Assembly (NCBI RefSeq): GCF_049897565.1 | Contig: NZ_JAFCWM010000002.1 | Span: 186,001 to 250,000 of the forward strand | Length of the DNA: 64,000 nt | From: JAFCUW01 sp049897565 | GTDB lineage: Bacteria; Pseudomonadota; Gammaproteobacteria; Burkholderiales; Burkholderiaceae_D | Direction: 5' to 3' | In this document: positions 9,129 through 17,413 of the stretch, piece after piece | Position numbering within the stretch: position 1 is the first letter of the stretch | How the letters are laid out: each line of letters starts with the position of its first letter | Made by a program: the position numbers and the translations under genes | The notes under the pieces: model-generated | The model's database searches: none | What the model was told of the DNA's origin: nothing | Seen by the model: the letters and a program-made list of their open reading frames with translations, nothing else

Positions 9129-9315
9129 TGATCCCCGCCAGCACGGTGCCGTTAAAGGTGAAGCGCTCGTCGACGAATGGCTTAGAGAGCAGGTTGGCAT
9201 AGCTGCTGATCAGGCGCATCTGTAACACCCCTTCCAGGTGTCATGCGAGGTCTCGTTTTACACCCGCGCAAAAACCTTCAGTTTGCTCGGCTTGCTGACT
9301 ACTGGCTGGAACGTT
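9129..9315 (-). pseudogene. Internal fragment of an M13 metallopeptidase gene
   Basis: The bases from 9129 (TGATCCCCGCCAGCACGG) to about 9315 align with 11451 to about 11635 of the intact M13 gene. The minus frame reads MRLISSYANLLSKPFVDERF, matching residues 315-334 of the intact protein, then degrades through small deletions. It is more diverged than the 4928-5180 fragment. Both fragments are in the same orientation, so they may be parts of one M13 copy interrupted by the 1138-aa gene. Confidence 0.8.
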
Positions 9316-9404
9316 CTGCGATTTGCTGTCGGTGAACCTTACAATCCCCGGCAGTTATCCGCCGAAAAATTTATAAGTGATTGATCTACAACCTTTTTTG
9401 AATC

Positions 9405-9420
9405 AGGCACAAGAATTGCT
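9405..9420 (+). promoter_or_regulatory. Sigma-54 promoter of the PEP-CTERM gene
   Basis: AGGCACA-N4-TTGCT matches the TGGCACG-N4-TTGCW consensus at all key positions, with GG at 9406-9407, GC at 9418-9419 and the obligatory 10 bases between. Transcription would start near 9431, just before the GGGAG ribosome site and the ATG at 9453. PEP-CTERM genes are known to be under RpoN and PrsK/PrsR control in Zoogloea, which fits. Confidence 0.7.
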
Positions 9421-9452
9421 TGTCAAGTACGCAAATACTACGGGAGCAAGCT

Positions 9453-10100
9453 ATGAAATTTATTAAAATATTATGTGGGGTGCTAGCCTCGCTTGTCATC
9501 GCCGTGTCCGCGTCGGCTGCGATCATTTACGAGAATGGCTCGCTCAACGGTACCTACTTGGCTCAATCGATCAGCCCGCCGCAAACAGTCAGCAACTCAT
9601 TCACCATTTCGAGCGCGACGCAGGTGACCGGCGTGACGCTGGGGTTGTGGACGCTTCGGGGCACGCTGCCTGCGACGTTGGATTATTCGTTCGGCACATC
9701 CGCATTCGCTGCGGACCTTCCTGGTGGGTCAACCCTGCTGACCAATGTATTTGCTTTCAATAACGGCCAGTTCGACGTTTATCTATCGAGTTTCGCTGTC
9801 AACCTGACGGTCGGTGCCGGCGAATATTGGCTCACCTTGGGCAACGGGCGCAATAATGCGAACGCGGAGATTTTTTGGGATACCAACTTTGATGGACTGT
9901 CTCGCGCTCAATATCGCAACGACGTGGACGCTGGCCCGCTCGAAAATTCGCAGTACTTCCAGCTCACTGGCGGCGCCGCTACCGACCCCGGCCCAGGTCC
10001 GAATCCACAACCGGTTCCCGAGCCGGGCTCGCTGATGTTGTCAGCTGCCGGCATGATCGGTGTTGCGGCGTCGCGCCGGCGCCGCACTGCGGCCGCGTAG
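9453..10100 (+). CDS. PEP-CTERM sorting-domain protein
   Basis: 215 aa. A signal peptide (MKFIKILCGVLASLVIAVSASA) is followed by a beta-rich extracellular region of about 160 residues of no known fold, then the PEP-CTERM signal: VPEPGSL, a short hydrophobic helix, and the basic tail RRRR. Such proteins are cleaved and anchored by an exosortase (EpsH/XrtA type), which is not encoded in the window. The ATG at 9453 has GGGAG at 9442-9446; an in-frame start at 9420 lies inside the sigma-54 promoter and is rejected. The gene is a single plus-strand unit lying between M13 and lipoprotein gene remnants. Confidence 0.88.
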   Translation: MKFIKILCGVLASLVIAVSASAAIIYENGSLNGTYLAQSISPPQTVSNSFTISSATQVTGVTLGLWTLRGTLPATLDYSFGTSAFAADLPGGSTLLTNVFAFNNGQFDVYLSSFAVNLTVGAGEYWLTLGNGRNNANAEIFWDTNFDGLSRAQYRNDVDAGPLENSQYFQLTGGAATDPGPGPNPQPVPEPGSLMLSAAGMIGVAASRRRRTAAA

Positions 10101-10104
10101 GAAG

Positions 10105-10134
10105 AAAAAGGCCGGTGCTTAAAACACCGGCTTT
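10105..10134. terminator. Bidirectional hairpin after the PEP-CTERM gene
   Basis: GCCGGTG and CACCGGC form a perfect 7-bp stem around CTTAAAA, with AAAAA on the left and TTT on the right. It aligns with the terminator of the 1138-aa gene at 5198-5228, so it probably came with the remnant next to it. Confidence 0.7.
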
Positions 10135-10430
10135 CCGCATCCAGCCCATCCGGCCCACATGAGGTTGCAATCCTTCGCCATTGTGTAGATGAACGCGCGC
10201 AGTCAAGGACCAGCGGAACTTGACCATGTACTGTGCAGGCCTGTCTGCAGCGTCCCAGCGCCGCACTGTCGTGTAACCAGTGCGCGACCATCGTGCTCAG
10301 GTCCATGAGCATATGGCGGGCTGCTGGCCGGCGGTGTCAGTCTCTTCATCCTCGGCTTTACGGTGCATTGGACCGCCAGCTTCGCTGTGCACACAGCTTT
10401 TCAATCCACTGCAACCCCACGCGGCTCTCG
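10135..10430 (-). pseudogene. Decayed 3' remnant of the 1138-aa lipoprotein gene
   Basis: Comparison with 5229 to about 5515 shows colinear similarity with many substitutions and small indels. Shared blocks include AACGCGCGCAGT, CAGCGGAACTTG, AGGTCCATGA and GGGTTGCTGGCCGGCGG-like sequence near 10320. This corresponds to the last roughly 95 codons of the 5234-8650 gene plus its terminator. No continuous frame survives. It directly abuts the 3' end of the intact M13 gene at 10434. Confidence 0.8.
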
Positions 10431-10434
10431 AGGC

Positions 10435-12483
10435 CTACCAGATAATCACACGGTCCTTCGGCGCCAGGTACATCTTGTCGCCCGGTTTGACCTTGAACGC
10501 CTCGTAGAACGCCGGCTGATTCATCATGGTGCCGTTGGCGCGGAACTGGCCCGGCGAGTGCGGATCGGTCTTGACCTGCACGATCTGCTGCTGCTCGCGC
10601 ATCTTCGCGCGCCACACCTGGCCGAAGCCCATGAAGAAGCGCTGGTCGCCGGTCAGGCCGTCGATCACCGGCGCCTTTTTGCCTTTCAACGACAGCTTGT
10701 ACGCCTTGTACGCGATCGCCACGCCGGAGTTGTCGCCGATGTTTTCGCCCAAGGTCAGTTCGCCGTTGACGTTATAGCCCGGCAGTGGGCTGTAGGCGCC
10801 GTACTGCGCCACCAGCTTCTGCGTCTTGGCCGCGAAGTTCTTCTGGTCCTGCGCGGTCCACCAGTTGCGCAGGTTGCCGTCGCCGTCGTACTGCGAGCCC
10901 TGGTCGTCGAAACCGTGGCTGATCTCGTGGCCGATCGCCCCGCCGATGGCGCCGTAATTGACCGCGTCGTCGGCGTTCGCATCAAAAAACGGCGGCTGCA
11001 GAATCGACGCCGGGAACACGATCTCGTTCATCTCCGGGTTGTAGTATGCGTTGATCGTCTGCGGTGTCATGCCCCACTCTTCGCGGTCGATCGGCTGCCC
11101 AAGCTTGGCCAGCTGGCGGTTCGATTCGAACACGCGCGAGCGCATCACGTTGCCGACCAAATCGTCGCGCGCCACCACCAGTGCCGAGTAGTCGCGCCAC
11201 TTGTTCGGGTAACCGATCTTGTAGGTGAACTTGGCCAGCTTGGCCTGCGCTTCCTTCTTGGTCGCCGGGCTCATCCAGTCGAGCTTGTCGATGCTGACCT
11301 TGTATGCAGCCAGCAGGTTCTTCACCAGCACCTCCATGCGCGCCTTGCGCTCGGCCGGGAAGTGCTTCTCGACGTACAGCTTGCCCAGGCTCTCGCCCAT
11401 CGCCGTTTCCACCGTGCCAACCGCGCGCTTCCAGCGCGGCTGCATCTCCTTGATCCCCGCCAGCACGGTGCCGTTAAAGGCGAAGCGCTCGTCGACGAAC
11501 GGCTTCGACAGCAGGTTGGCGTAGCTGCTGATCAGGCGCATCTGCAGGTACGCCTTCCAGGTGTCGAGCGAGGTCTCGTTCGACACTTGCGCAAACCCCT
11601 TCAGGTAGCTCGGCTGGCTGACCACCACGTAGCTGGTCTTGCCGCTGATGCCGGCGCCGTCCAGGTAGGACTTCCAGTCGAAGCCGGGCGCCACTTCCGC
11701 CATCTTCGCCAGGTCGACCTTGTTGTACGTCTTGACCGGGTCGCGGTTTTCCACCGGCGTCCACTGCACCTTGGCCAGCGCGGTCTCAAACGCGACGATG
11801 CGCGCGGCATCTGGCGCCGCGGTCTTCGAGCCGGCCAGCGCCAGCATCTTCTCGACGTGCACCTGGTATTTCGCCAGCGCGTCGGCCAGCTTGGCGTCGT
11901 CCGCCTTCAGGTAGTACTCGCGGTCCGGCAGGCCAAGCCCGCCCTGCATGATGTCGGCGACGTACTTGGTCGAATCCTTGGCGTCCTGGTGGATCGCGAA
12001 GTCGAACGGCGTGTCGACGCTCTGGCGGCCCAGGTGCGCCAGCATCTCCGGCAGTTCGGCCTTGTCCTTCATCGCCGCGATGCGCGCCAGCTCGGCGCTC
12101 AGCGGCGAAAGGCCCAGCGCGTCGGCACGCTGCTCGTCCATGTAGCTGGCGTAGAAGTCGCCGATGCGCTGGGCGTCCGTGCCGGCCTTGCCGTTCGGGC
12201 TCTTGGCGGCGTCTTCGATGATCGCGCGCAGCTGCGGGCGCAGGTCGTCGTCGAGCTTGACGAAGGTGCCCCAGCTCGACTTGTCGGCCGGGATCTCGGT
12301 CGACGTCAGCCACTTGCCGTTCAGGTGCTTGAAGAAGTCGTCCTGCACCCGCACCGCCGGGTCGATGTACTCGACCGCGATGCCCGATGCCGGTGCCTTG
12401 ACGACCGCCTTGGTCGCGCCGCCTGCCTGCGCAAGGCCGGCAATCAGGCCAAGCGTCAGTGCGCTCAATAGATATTTGTTCAT
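10435..12483 (-). CDS. M13-family (neprilysin/PepO-like) metallopeptidase 1
   Basis: 682-aa secreted zinc endopeptidase with a signal peptide (first 20 residues, ending AQA). The zinc motif HEISH is at 519-523, the third ligand Glu580 is in GENIGD, and the substrate-binding NAYYN motif lies near 478. The C-terminus RVIIW keeps the terminal tryptophan typical of M13 enzymes. Expected location is periplasmic or extracellular, degrading small peptides. Start ATG at 12483 has GGAG six bases upstream. It lies 74 bp downstream of a second M13 gene on the same strand, with a terminator between. Its 3' 250 bp is duplicated at 4927-5180. Confidence 0.95.
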   Translation of the reverse strand: MNKYLLSALTLGLIAGLAQAGGATKAVVKAPASGIAVEYIDPAVRVQDDFFKHLNGKWLTSTEIPADKSSWGTFVKLDDDLRPQLRAIIEDAAKSPNGKAGTDAQRIGDFYASYMDEQRADALGLSPLSAELARIAAMKDKAELPEMLAHLGRQSVDTPFDFAIHQDAKDSTKYVADIMQGGLGLPDREYYLKADDAKLADALAKYQVHVEKMLALAGSKTAAPDAARIVAFETALAKVQWTPVENRDPVKTYNKVDLAKMAEVAPGFDWKSYLDGAGISGKTSYVVVSQPSYLKGFAQVSNETSLDTWKAYLQMRLISSYANLLSKPFVDERFAFNGTVLAGIKEMQPRWKRAVGTVETAMGESLGKLYVEKHFPAERKARMEVLVKNLLAAYKVSIDKLDWMSPATKKEAQAKLAKFTYKIGYPNKWRDYSALVVARDDLVGNVMRSRVFESNRQLAKLGQPIDREEWGMTPQTINAYYNPEMNEIVFPASILQPPFFDANADDAVNYGAIGGAIGHEISHGFDDQGSQYDGDGNLRNWWTAQDQKNFAAKTQKLVAQYGAYSPLPGYNVNGELTLGENIGDNSGVAIAYKAYKLSLKGKKAPVIDGLTGDQRFFMGFGQVWRAKMREQQQIVQVKTDPHSPGQFRANGTMMNQPAFYEAFKVKPGDKMYLAPKDRVIIW

Positions 12484-12515
12484 TCAATACTCCAATGTCT
12501 GTTCGCCAGAATGCG

Positions 12516-12537
12516 AAAAAGGGGCGCGACGCGCCCC
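12516..12537 (-). terminator. Intrinsic terminator between the two M13 genes
   Basis: GGGGCGC and GCGCCCC flank the loop GAC. On the minus strand the hairpin is followed by five T, so transcripts of the 12558-14600 gene should end here and the two peptidase genes are probably separate units. Confidence 0.8.
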
Positions 12538-12557
12538 TCCCTTTACCGATGCTGCGA

Positions 12558-14600
12558 TTACCAGATGATGACGCGGTCGGCCGGCGCGCGATACATCTTG
12601 TCGCCTTCCTTCACGCCGAACGCTTCATAGAAAGCCGGCTGGTTCATCATGGTGCCGTTGGCACGGAACTGGCCCGGCGAGTGCGGGTCGGTCTTGACTT
12701 GCACGATCAGCGCTTCGTCGCGCATCTTGACGCGCCATACCTGGCCGAAGCCCATGAAGAAGCGCTGGTCGCCGGTCAGGCCGTCGATCACCGGCGCCGG
12801 CTTGCCGCCCAACGACAGCTTGTAGGCCTTGTACGCCACCGCCACACCGGAGTTGTCGCCGATGTTCTCGCCCAGGGTCAGCGCGCCGTTGACGTTGTAG
12901 CCCTTGACCGGGCTGTAGGCGTCGTACTGGCGCGTCAGCGCGTCGGCCTTGGCCTGGAACTTGACGCGGTCTTCCTTGGTCCACCAGTCGCGCAGGTTGC
13001 CGTCGCCGTCGGACTGGCTGCCCTTGTCGTCGAAGCCGTGGCTGATCTCGTGGCCGATCACAGCGCCAATGGCGCCGTAGTTGACCGCGTCGTCGGCGCG
13101 CATGTCGAAGAACGGCGGATGCAGGATCGACGCCGGGAACACGATCTCGTTCATCGTCGAGCTGTAGTACGCGTTCACCGTTTGCGGCGTCATGCCCCAC
13201 TCTTCGCGGTCGATCGGCTTACCGAGCTTGTTGACGCCGCGGTTGTAGCCGAAGGTGCGGGCGCGCATCATGTTGCCGACCAAATCGTCCTGCTTGATCG
13301 TCAGCGCCGAATAGTCGCGCCACTTGTTCGGGTAGCCGACCTTCGGCTTGAACTTGGCCAGCTTGGCCTGCGCTTCCTTCTTCGTTTCAAGGCTCATCCA
13401 GTCGAGCGTGTCGATGCTCTGCTTGTACGCTTCGAGCAGGTTCGCGATCAGCACTTCCATGCGTGCCTTGCGCTCCGGCGGGAAGTACTGCGCCACGTAC
13501 TGGCGGCCGACCGCTTCGCCCATCACGCCTTCGACCGTCGACACGCCGTTCTTCCAGCGCGGCTGCTGGGCAGTCACGCCGGACAGGGTGGCGGTGTAAA
13601 ACGCGAAGTTCGCGTCGTAGAACGGCTTCGACAGGAAGGCCGAATAGCTGCGCAGCAGCTGCCACTCGAAGTACGACTTCCACGTCGCCAGGTCGGTGCC
13701 GGCGACGATCTTGTCCATCGCGGCGAAGTAGCTAGGCTGGTTGACGATCACGTAGTCGACCTTGCCGGCGACGCCGGCCGCGGCCAGCGCGCCCTTCCAG
13801 TCGTAGCCGGGCGTGAGCGCGGCCAGCTGGGCAAAGTCCATCTTGTTGTAGCGCTTGACCGGGTCGCGGTTGTCGACCTTGGTCCACTGCACTTCGGCCA
13901 GCGCGGTTTCCAGCGCCAGGATCCTGGCGGCGGCGCCGGCGGCGTCCTTCTCGCCGGCCATGCCGAGGATCTTGGCGACGTGCAGCTCATACTTGGCGCG
14001 CACGTCGGCCAGCTTGGCGTCGTCCTTCTTCAGGTAGTAGTCGCGGTCGGGCAGGCCCAGGCCGCCCTGGCTGATGTAGGTCGCGTAGCGGGTAGACTCG
14101 CGCTGGTCCTGGCCGATGCCGATCGAATATGGCGCGGCCACGCCGATCTTGGCCAGGTGGGCGATCAGCGCCGGCAGCGCCTTCTTGTCCTTCAGCGCGC
14201 GGATGCGCTGCAGTTCGCCCGTCAGTGGACGGTAGCCGAGCGCGTCGATCTTCGACTCGTCCATGTAGCTGGTGTACAGGTCGCCGATTTTCTGGACGTC
14301 GGTGCCGGCCTTTTTCTTCGGATCCTTCTGCGCCGCTTCGATCAGGCCGCGCAGCTGCGGATTGAGGTCGTCGCGCATCTTGGCGAACGTGCCCCAGCTC
14401 GATTTGTCGGCGGGGATCTCGGTCGTCTTGAGCCACTCCCCGTTCAGGTACGTGAAGAAGTCGTCCTGCGCACGCACCGTCTTGTCGATGTACTGCGTGT
14501 CGATGCCGGATATCGGTGCGACCGGCTTGGCGGTGTCGGCGGCGCCGGCGAAGGCGGCCATCAGGCTCAGGGTCAGGGTGCTCAGGAAGTATCGTTTCAC
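12558..14600 (-). CDS. M13-family (neprilysin/PepO-like) metallopeptidase 2
   Basis: 680-aa paralogue of the neighbouring peptidase, with signal peptide (ending FAGA), HEISH at 517-521, GENIGD downstream, NAYYS and the same VIIW terminus. The start is a GTG at 14600 supported by AAGGA seven bases upstream. Long stretches match the neighbour (for example PADKSSWGTF and DREEWGMTPQT), while N-terminal and substrate-domain segments differ, as expected for an old tandem duplication with diverged specificity. It is followed by its own terminator. Confidence 0.95.
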   Translation of the reverse strand: MKRYFLSTLTLSLMAAFAGAADTAKPVAPISGIDTQYIDKTVRAQDDFFTYLNGEWLKTTEIPADKSSWGTFAKMRDDLNPQLRGLIEAAQKDPKKKAGTDVQKIGDLYTSYMDESKIDALGYRPLTGELQRIRALKDKKALPALIAHLAKIGVAAPYSIGIGQDQRESTRYATYISQGGLGLPDRDYYLKKDDAKLADVRAKYELHVAKILGMAGEKDAAGAAARILALETALAEVQWTKVDNRDPVKRYNKMDFAQLAALTPGYDWKGALAAAGVAGKVDYVIVNQPSYFAAMDKIVAGTDLATWKSYFEWQLLRSYSAFLSKPFYDANFAFYTATLSGVTAQQPRWKNGVSTVEGVMGEAVGRQYVAQYFPPERKARMEVLIANLLEAYKQSIDTLDWMSLETKKEAQAKLAKFKPKVGYPNKWRDYSALTIKQDDLVGNMMRARTFGYNRGVNKLGKPIDREEWGMTPQTVNAYYSSTMNEIVFPASILHPPFFDMRADDAVNYGAIGAVIGHEISHGFDDKGSQSDGDGNLRDWWTKEDRVKFQAKADALTRQYDAYSPVKGYNVNGALTLGENIGDNSGVAVAYKAYKLSLGGKPAPVIDGLTGDQRFFMGFGQVWRVKMRDEALIVQVKTDPHSPGQFRANGTMMNQPAFYEAFGVKEGDKMYRAPADRVIIW

Positions 14601-15043
14601 GGGTTGTCCTTATGGGGCAGGATTAAAGAGTCGGCGGATAAGCCGAGCGCAAATGTATCATGGCAACCCCGCGCTTGGTGACTACTTCGTCGCCGCAATT
14701 TCATTTTTTGCCGCTTATGCATATGTCTGGCGGCCATGGGAATGAGTGCTTGCATCGGGCGCGGGGGAACTGCGTCGCTTTTCGAGAAAGCAATTTTAGC
14801 CCTGGCAAGCGTGGCGCAGCCGCGCCCTCCCCGTTTTTTACTTTACGATACACAACCCGTTGTTTTTGTCGTGCGCACAACGAAAAAAGCCCACGGCGGG
14901 CCATGGGCAAAACCACTTAAGGTGGAGGGGAGAAACGAGAGCACTATAGGCTGGCATTTCGACAATAATGCCAAACCTTACATTTGCTTACTGCTCAGTT
15001 CGCAATAGCCGCCGACGCATGCGCCGTCCTCCTCGCGCACGTA
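14601..15043. other. Intergenic region with an orphan terminator, possible small RNA
   Basis: About 440 bases with no convincing protein-coding frame. The left part should hold the promoter of the M13 gene. A second intrinsic terminator at 14883-14908 on the minus strand is not needed by any annotated gene, because the operon to the right already ends at 15043-15069. The 130 bases between the two terminators could encode a small RNA or leader; no promoter is obvious. Confidence 0.4.
14883..14908 (-). terminator. Orphan intrinsic terminator
   Basis: On the minus strand GCCCATGG pairs with CCGTGGGC (one T-G wobble) around CCCG, followed by six T. It is a good rho-independent terminator without an assigned gene upstream. 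Confidence 0.7.
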
Positions 15044-15069
15044 AAAAGGGCTGCAGAAGCAGCCCTTTT
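15043..15069. terminator. Intrinsic terminator of the UDP-glucuronate operon
   Basis: Perfect 11-bp stem AAAAGGGCTGC / GCAGCCCTTTT with loop AGAA, followed on the minus strand by a T run. It lies 21 bp after the stop of the 15091-16143 gene. Confidence 0.88.
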
Positions 15070-15090
15070 CTAATCTTGACCGATCGCCAG

Positions 15091-16143
15091 TCAGTTATTC
15101 AACTGCTTCGCATCGACCAGGTTGTCCTTGTACGAATCGAAAATGCCGACCAGCGCGTCGCGCATGGCGAACTTCGGCGCCCAGCTCAGCTCGGCCATCG
15201 TGTTGTCGATCTTCGGCACGCGGTTCTGCACGTCCTGGTAGCCCTTGCCGTAATAGGCGCCGGAGCTGGTCTCGACCAGCTTGACCTGCTTGGCCGAGTC
15301 GCGGTACTCCGGGTACTCGGCGGCCAGGCTCAGCATCATGTTGGCCAGTTCGCGGATCGAGTAGTTGTTGCTCGGGTTGCCGATGTTGTAGATCTTGCCG
15401 GTGGCGATGCCGTCGACGTTGGCGATGATGCGCACCAGCGCGTCGATGCCGTCGTCGACATACGTAAACGAACGCTTCTGCTCGCCGCCGTCGACCAGCT
15501 GGATGTTCTCGCCGCGCACGATGTGGCCGAGGAACTGGGTCAGCACGCGCGACGAACCTTCTTTCGGCGTGTGGATCGAGTCGAGTCCGGCGCCGATCCA
15601 GTTGAACGGACGGAACAGCGTGAAGTTCAGCCCTTCCATGCCGTAGCCCCAGATCACGCGGTCCATCAGCTGCTTCGAGCAGGCGTAGATCCAGCGCGGC
15701 TTGTTGATCGGGCCGTACACCAGGTCGGACGCTTCGGGATCGAATTCGGCGTCCGGGCTCATGCCGTACACCTCGGACGTCGACGGGAACACCAGGTGCT
15801 TGCCGTACTTGTGCGCCGAGCGCACGATCGGCAGGTTCGCCTCGAAATCGAGCTCGAACACGCGCAGCGGATCGGTCACGTAGGTCGACGGCGTGGCGAT
15901 CGCCACCAGCGGCAAGATCACGTCGCACTTCTTGACGTGGTACTCGACCCATTCCTTGTTGATCGTGATGTCGCCTTCGAAAAAGTGCAGGCGCGATTTG
16001 TACGATTCGTTCGCCAGCAGGTCCTTGATGCGCTCGGATTGCATGTCCATGCCGTACACGTGCCAGTCGGTCGTTTCCAGGATGCGCTTGGACAGGTGGT
16101 GGCCGATAAAGCCGTTGACACCGAGGATAAGGACTTTTTTCAT
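15091..16143 (-). CDS. Bifunctional UDP-4-keto-pentose/UDP-xylose synthase type enzyme
   Basis: 350-aa extended SDR that matches the C-terminal dehydrogenase/decarboxylase domain of ArnA without its formyltransferase domain. Seen: GVNGFIG near the start, PSTSEVYG at about 111-118, and RSFTYVDDGIDAL. Stand-alone proteins of this kind (studied in Ralstonia) oxidise and decarboxylate UDP-glucuronate to UDP-4-keto-pentose and UDP-xylose. The ATG overlaps the TGA of the upstream epimerase (16140-16143), so the pair is translationally coupled; both act on UDP-glucuronate. Product ratio cannot be read from the sequence. Confidence 0.85.
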   Translation of the reverse strand: MKKVLILGVNGFIGHHLSKRILETTDWHVYGMDMQSERIKDLLANESYKSRLHFFEGDITINKEWVEYHVKKCDVILPLVAIATPSTYVTDPLRVFELDFEANLPIVRSAHKYGKHLVFPSTSEVYGMSPDAEFDPEASDLVYGPINKPRWIYACSKQLMDRVIWGYGMEGLNFTLFRPFNWIGAGLDSIHTPKEGSSRVLTQFLGHIVRGENIQLVDGGEQKRSFTYVDDGIDALVRIIANVDGIATGKIYNIGNPSNNYSIRELANMMLSLAAEYPEYRDSAKQVKLVETSSGAYYGKGYQDVQNRVPKIDNTMAELSWAPKFAMRDALVGIFDSYKDNLVDAKQLNN

Positions 16144-17153
16144 TTTGAAGGGGCTGCGTGTGGCCGAATGAGGGAACGCGGATTATACCATTGCCCAAAG
16201 CGGGCCAAGCCGGTTTCCAGCGGCGTTGCCGGGGCGTATCCGACCCATGCCTGCAGGCGGCTGGCGTCGGCATGGGTCGCGGCCACGTCGCCCGGCTGCA
16301 TCGGCTGGAAATCGAGTTCGGCGCGTAGGCCCAGCACCCGTTCCAGCGTGCCGATAAACTCGAGCACCGTCACCGGCCGCTCGCTGCCGACGTTGACGAC
16401 CCAGTGCGGCGCGGCGCCGTCGTTGCCGGTCCACGGCTTGAACAGAAGCCGCACCAGGCTCTCGACGATGTCGTCGATGTAGGTGAAGTCGCGCAGCAGC
16501 CGGCCTTCGGCAAACACCGGGATCGCTTCACCCCTGAGCAGCTTGTCGGTGAAGCTGAAGTAGGCCATGTCCGGCCTGCCCCACGGCCCGTACACGGTAA
16601 ACAGGCGCGCGCCGGTGGCCGGCAGCCGGCTCAGGTGGCTGTAGGCATGCGCCATCAGCTCGTTGGCCTTCTTGGTCGCCGCGTACAGCGACAGCGGCGC
16701 GTCGGTCGGGTCGTCCTCGCTGAACGGCACCTTGGTGTTGCCGCCGTACACGCTGCTGCTGCTTGCATACAGCAGGTGCTCGACATGGTGGCGCCGGCAC
16801 GCTTCGAGCACGTTGCCGAACGCGACCAGGTTCGACTGCAGGTAGCTGCCCGGCGCGACCAGCGAATGGCGCACGCCGGCCTGCGCCGCCAGGTGCACCA
16901 CCAGGGTCGGGCACACCCGCGCGAACAGCGCCGCCACCTGCACCGGATCGGCCAGTTCGGCCGCGCGGCACGGCACCTCCAGCGGCCCGAGCAGCGCGCG
17001 CACGCGGCCGATCTTCAGGCGCGGATCGTAGTAGTCGTTGAAATTGTCGCAGCCGGCGACGTCGTGCCCGAGCCCGGCCAGCCGCGCCGCCACGAAGCTG
17101 CCGATGAAGCCGGCCGCGCCCGTCACCAATATCGTCTGTTTTCCCGCTGTCAT
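16140..17153 (-). CDS. NAD-dependent epimerase, UDP-glucuronate 4-epimerase type
   Basis: 337-aa extended SDR with VTGAAGFIGS at about 9-18, SSSSVYGGN, and a Tyr/Lys pair in YAATKKANE. The phrase NFNDYYDPRLK is characteristic of UDP-glucuronate 4-epimerases (CapI/LspL group). It should interconvert UDP-GlcA and UDP-GalA for capsule or LPS. The start at 17153 (MTAGKQTILV) is chosen because the upstream in-frame extension is low-complexity and enters the divergent promoter region. First gene of a two-gene operon. Confidence 0.85.
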   Translation of the reverse strand: MTAGKQTILVTGAAGFIGSFVAARLAGLGHDVAGCDNFNDYYDPRLKIGRVRALLGPLEVPCRAAELADPVQVAALFARVCPTLVVHLAAQAGVRHSLVAPGSYLQSNLVAFGNVLEACRRHHVEHLLYASSSSVYGGNTKVPFSEDDPTDAPLSLYAATKKANELMAHAYSHLSRLPATGARLFTVYGPWGRPDMAYFSFTDKLLRGEAIPVFAEGRLLRDFTYIDDIVESLVRLLFKPWTGNDGAAPHWVVNVGSERPVTVLEFIGTLERVLGLRAELDFQPMQPGDVAATHADASRLQAWVGYAPATPLETGLARFGQWYNPRSLIRPHAAPSK

Positions 17154-17413
17154 GGTTGCGTGTTCCCCAGAGGATCGCGGCGGTGACCCAAAGTGGCACG
17201 GCCGCGTCCAAGCGTGACAGAGCGCGCGGCAGCGGCAGGTGATCTTGGTCAGCAGGAGCGCGGTCTGCGCCACGCGCGCGCCGCTGCATGCGAAGCAGCA
17301 ATTATGCGCGGGCAATACGCGTGCGTGGCAATCGCGCGTATACTGGATCGGCGCGCCGCCACGCTTGCGGCATAACCGTTTCCGCTTGCAGCCACGCATC
17401 CGTCAGGACCATC

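Noticed and set aside
10363..12471. A 702-codon open frame on the plus strand opposite the M13 peptidase, with similar long antisense frames at 12459-14681 and 20136-22274
   Set aside because: They are mirror frames of GC-rich genes with strong third-position bias, full of Arg/His/Ala/Val, and show no domain. The minus-strand genes have intact motifs.
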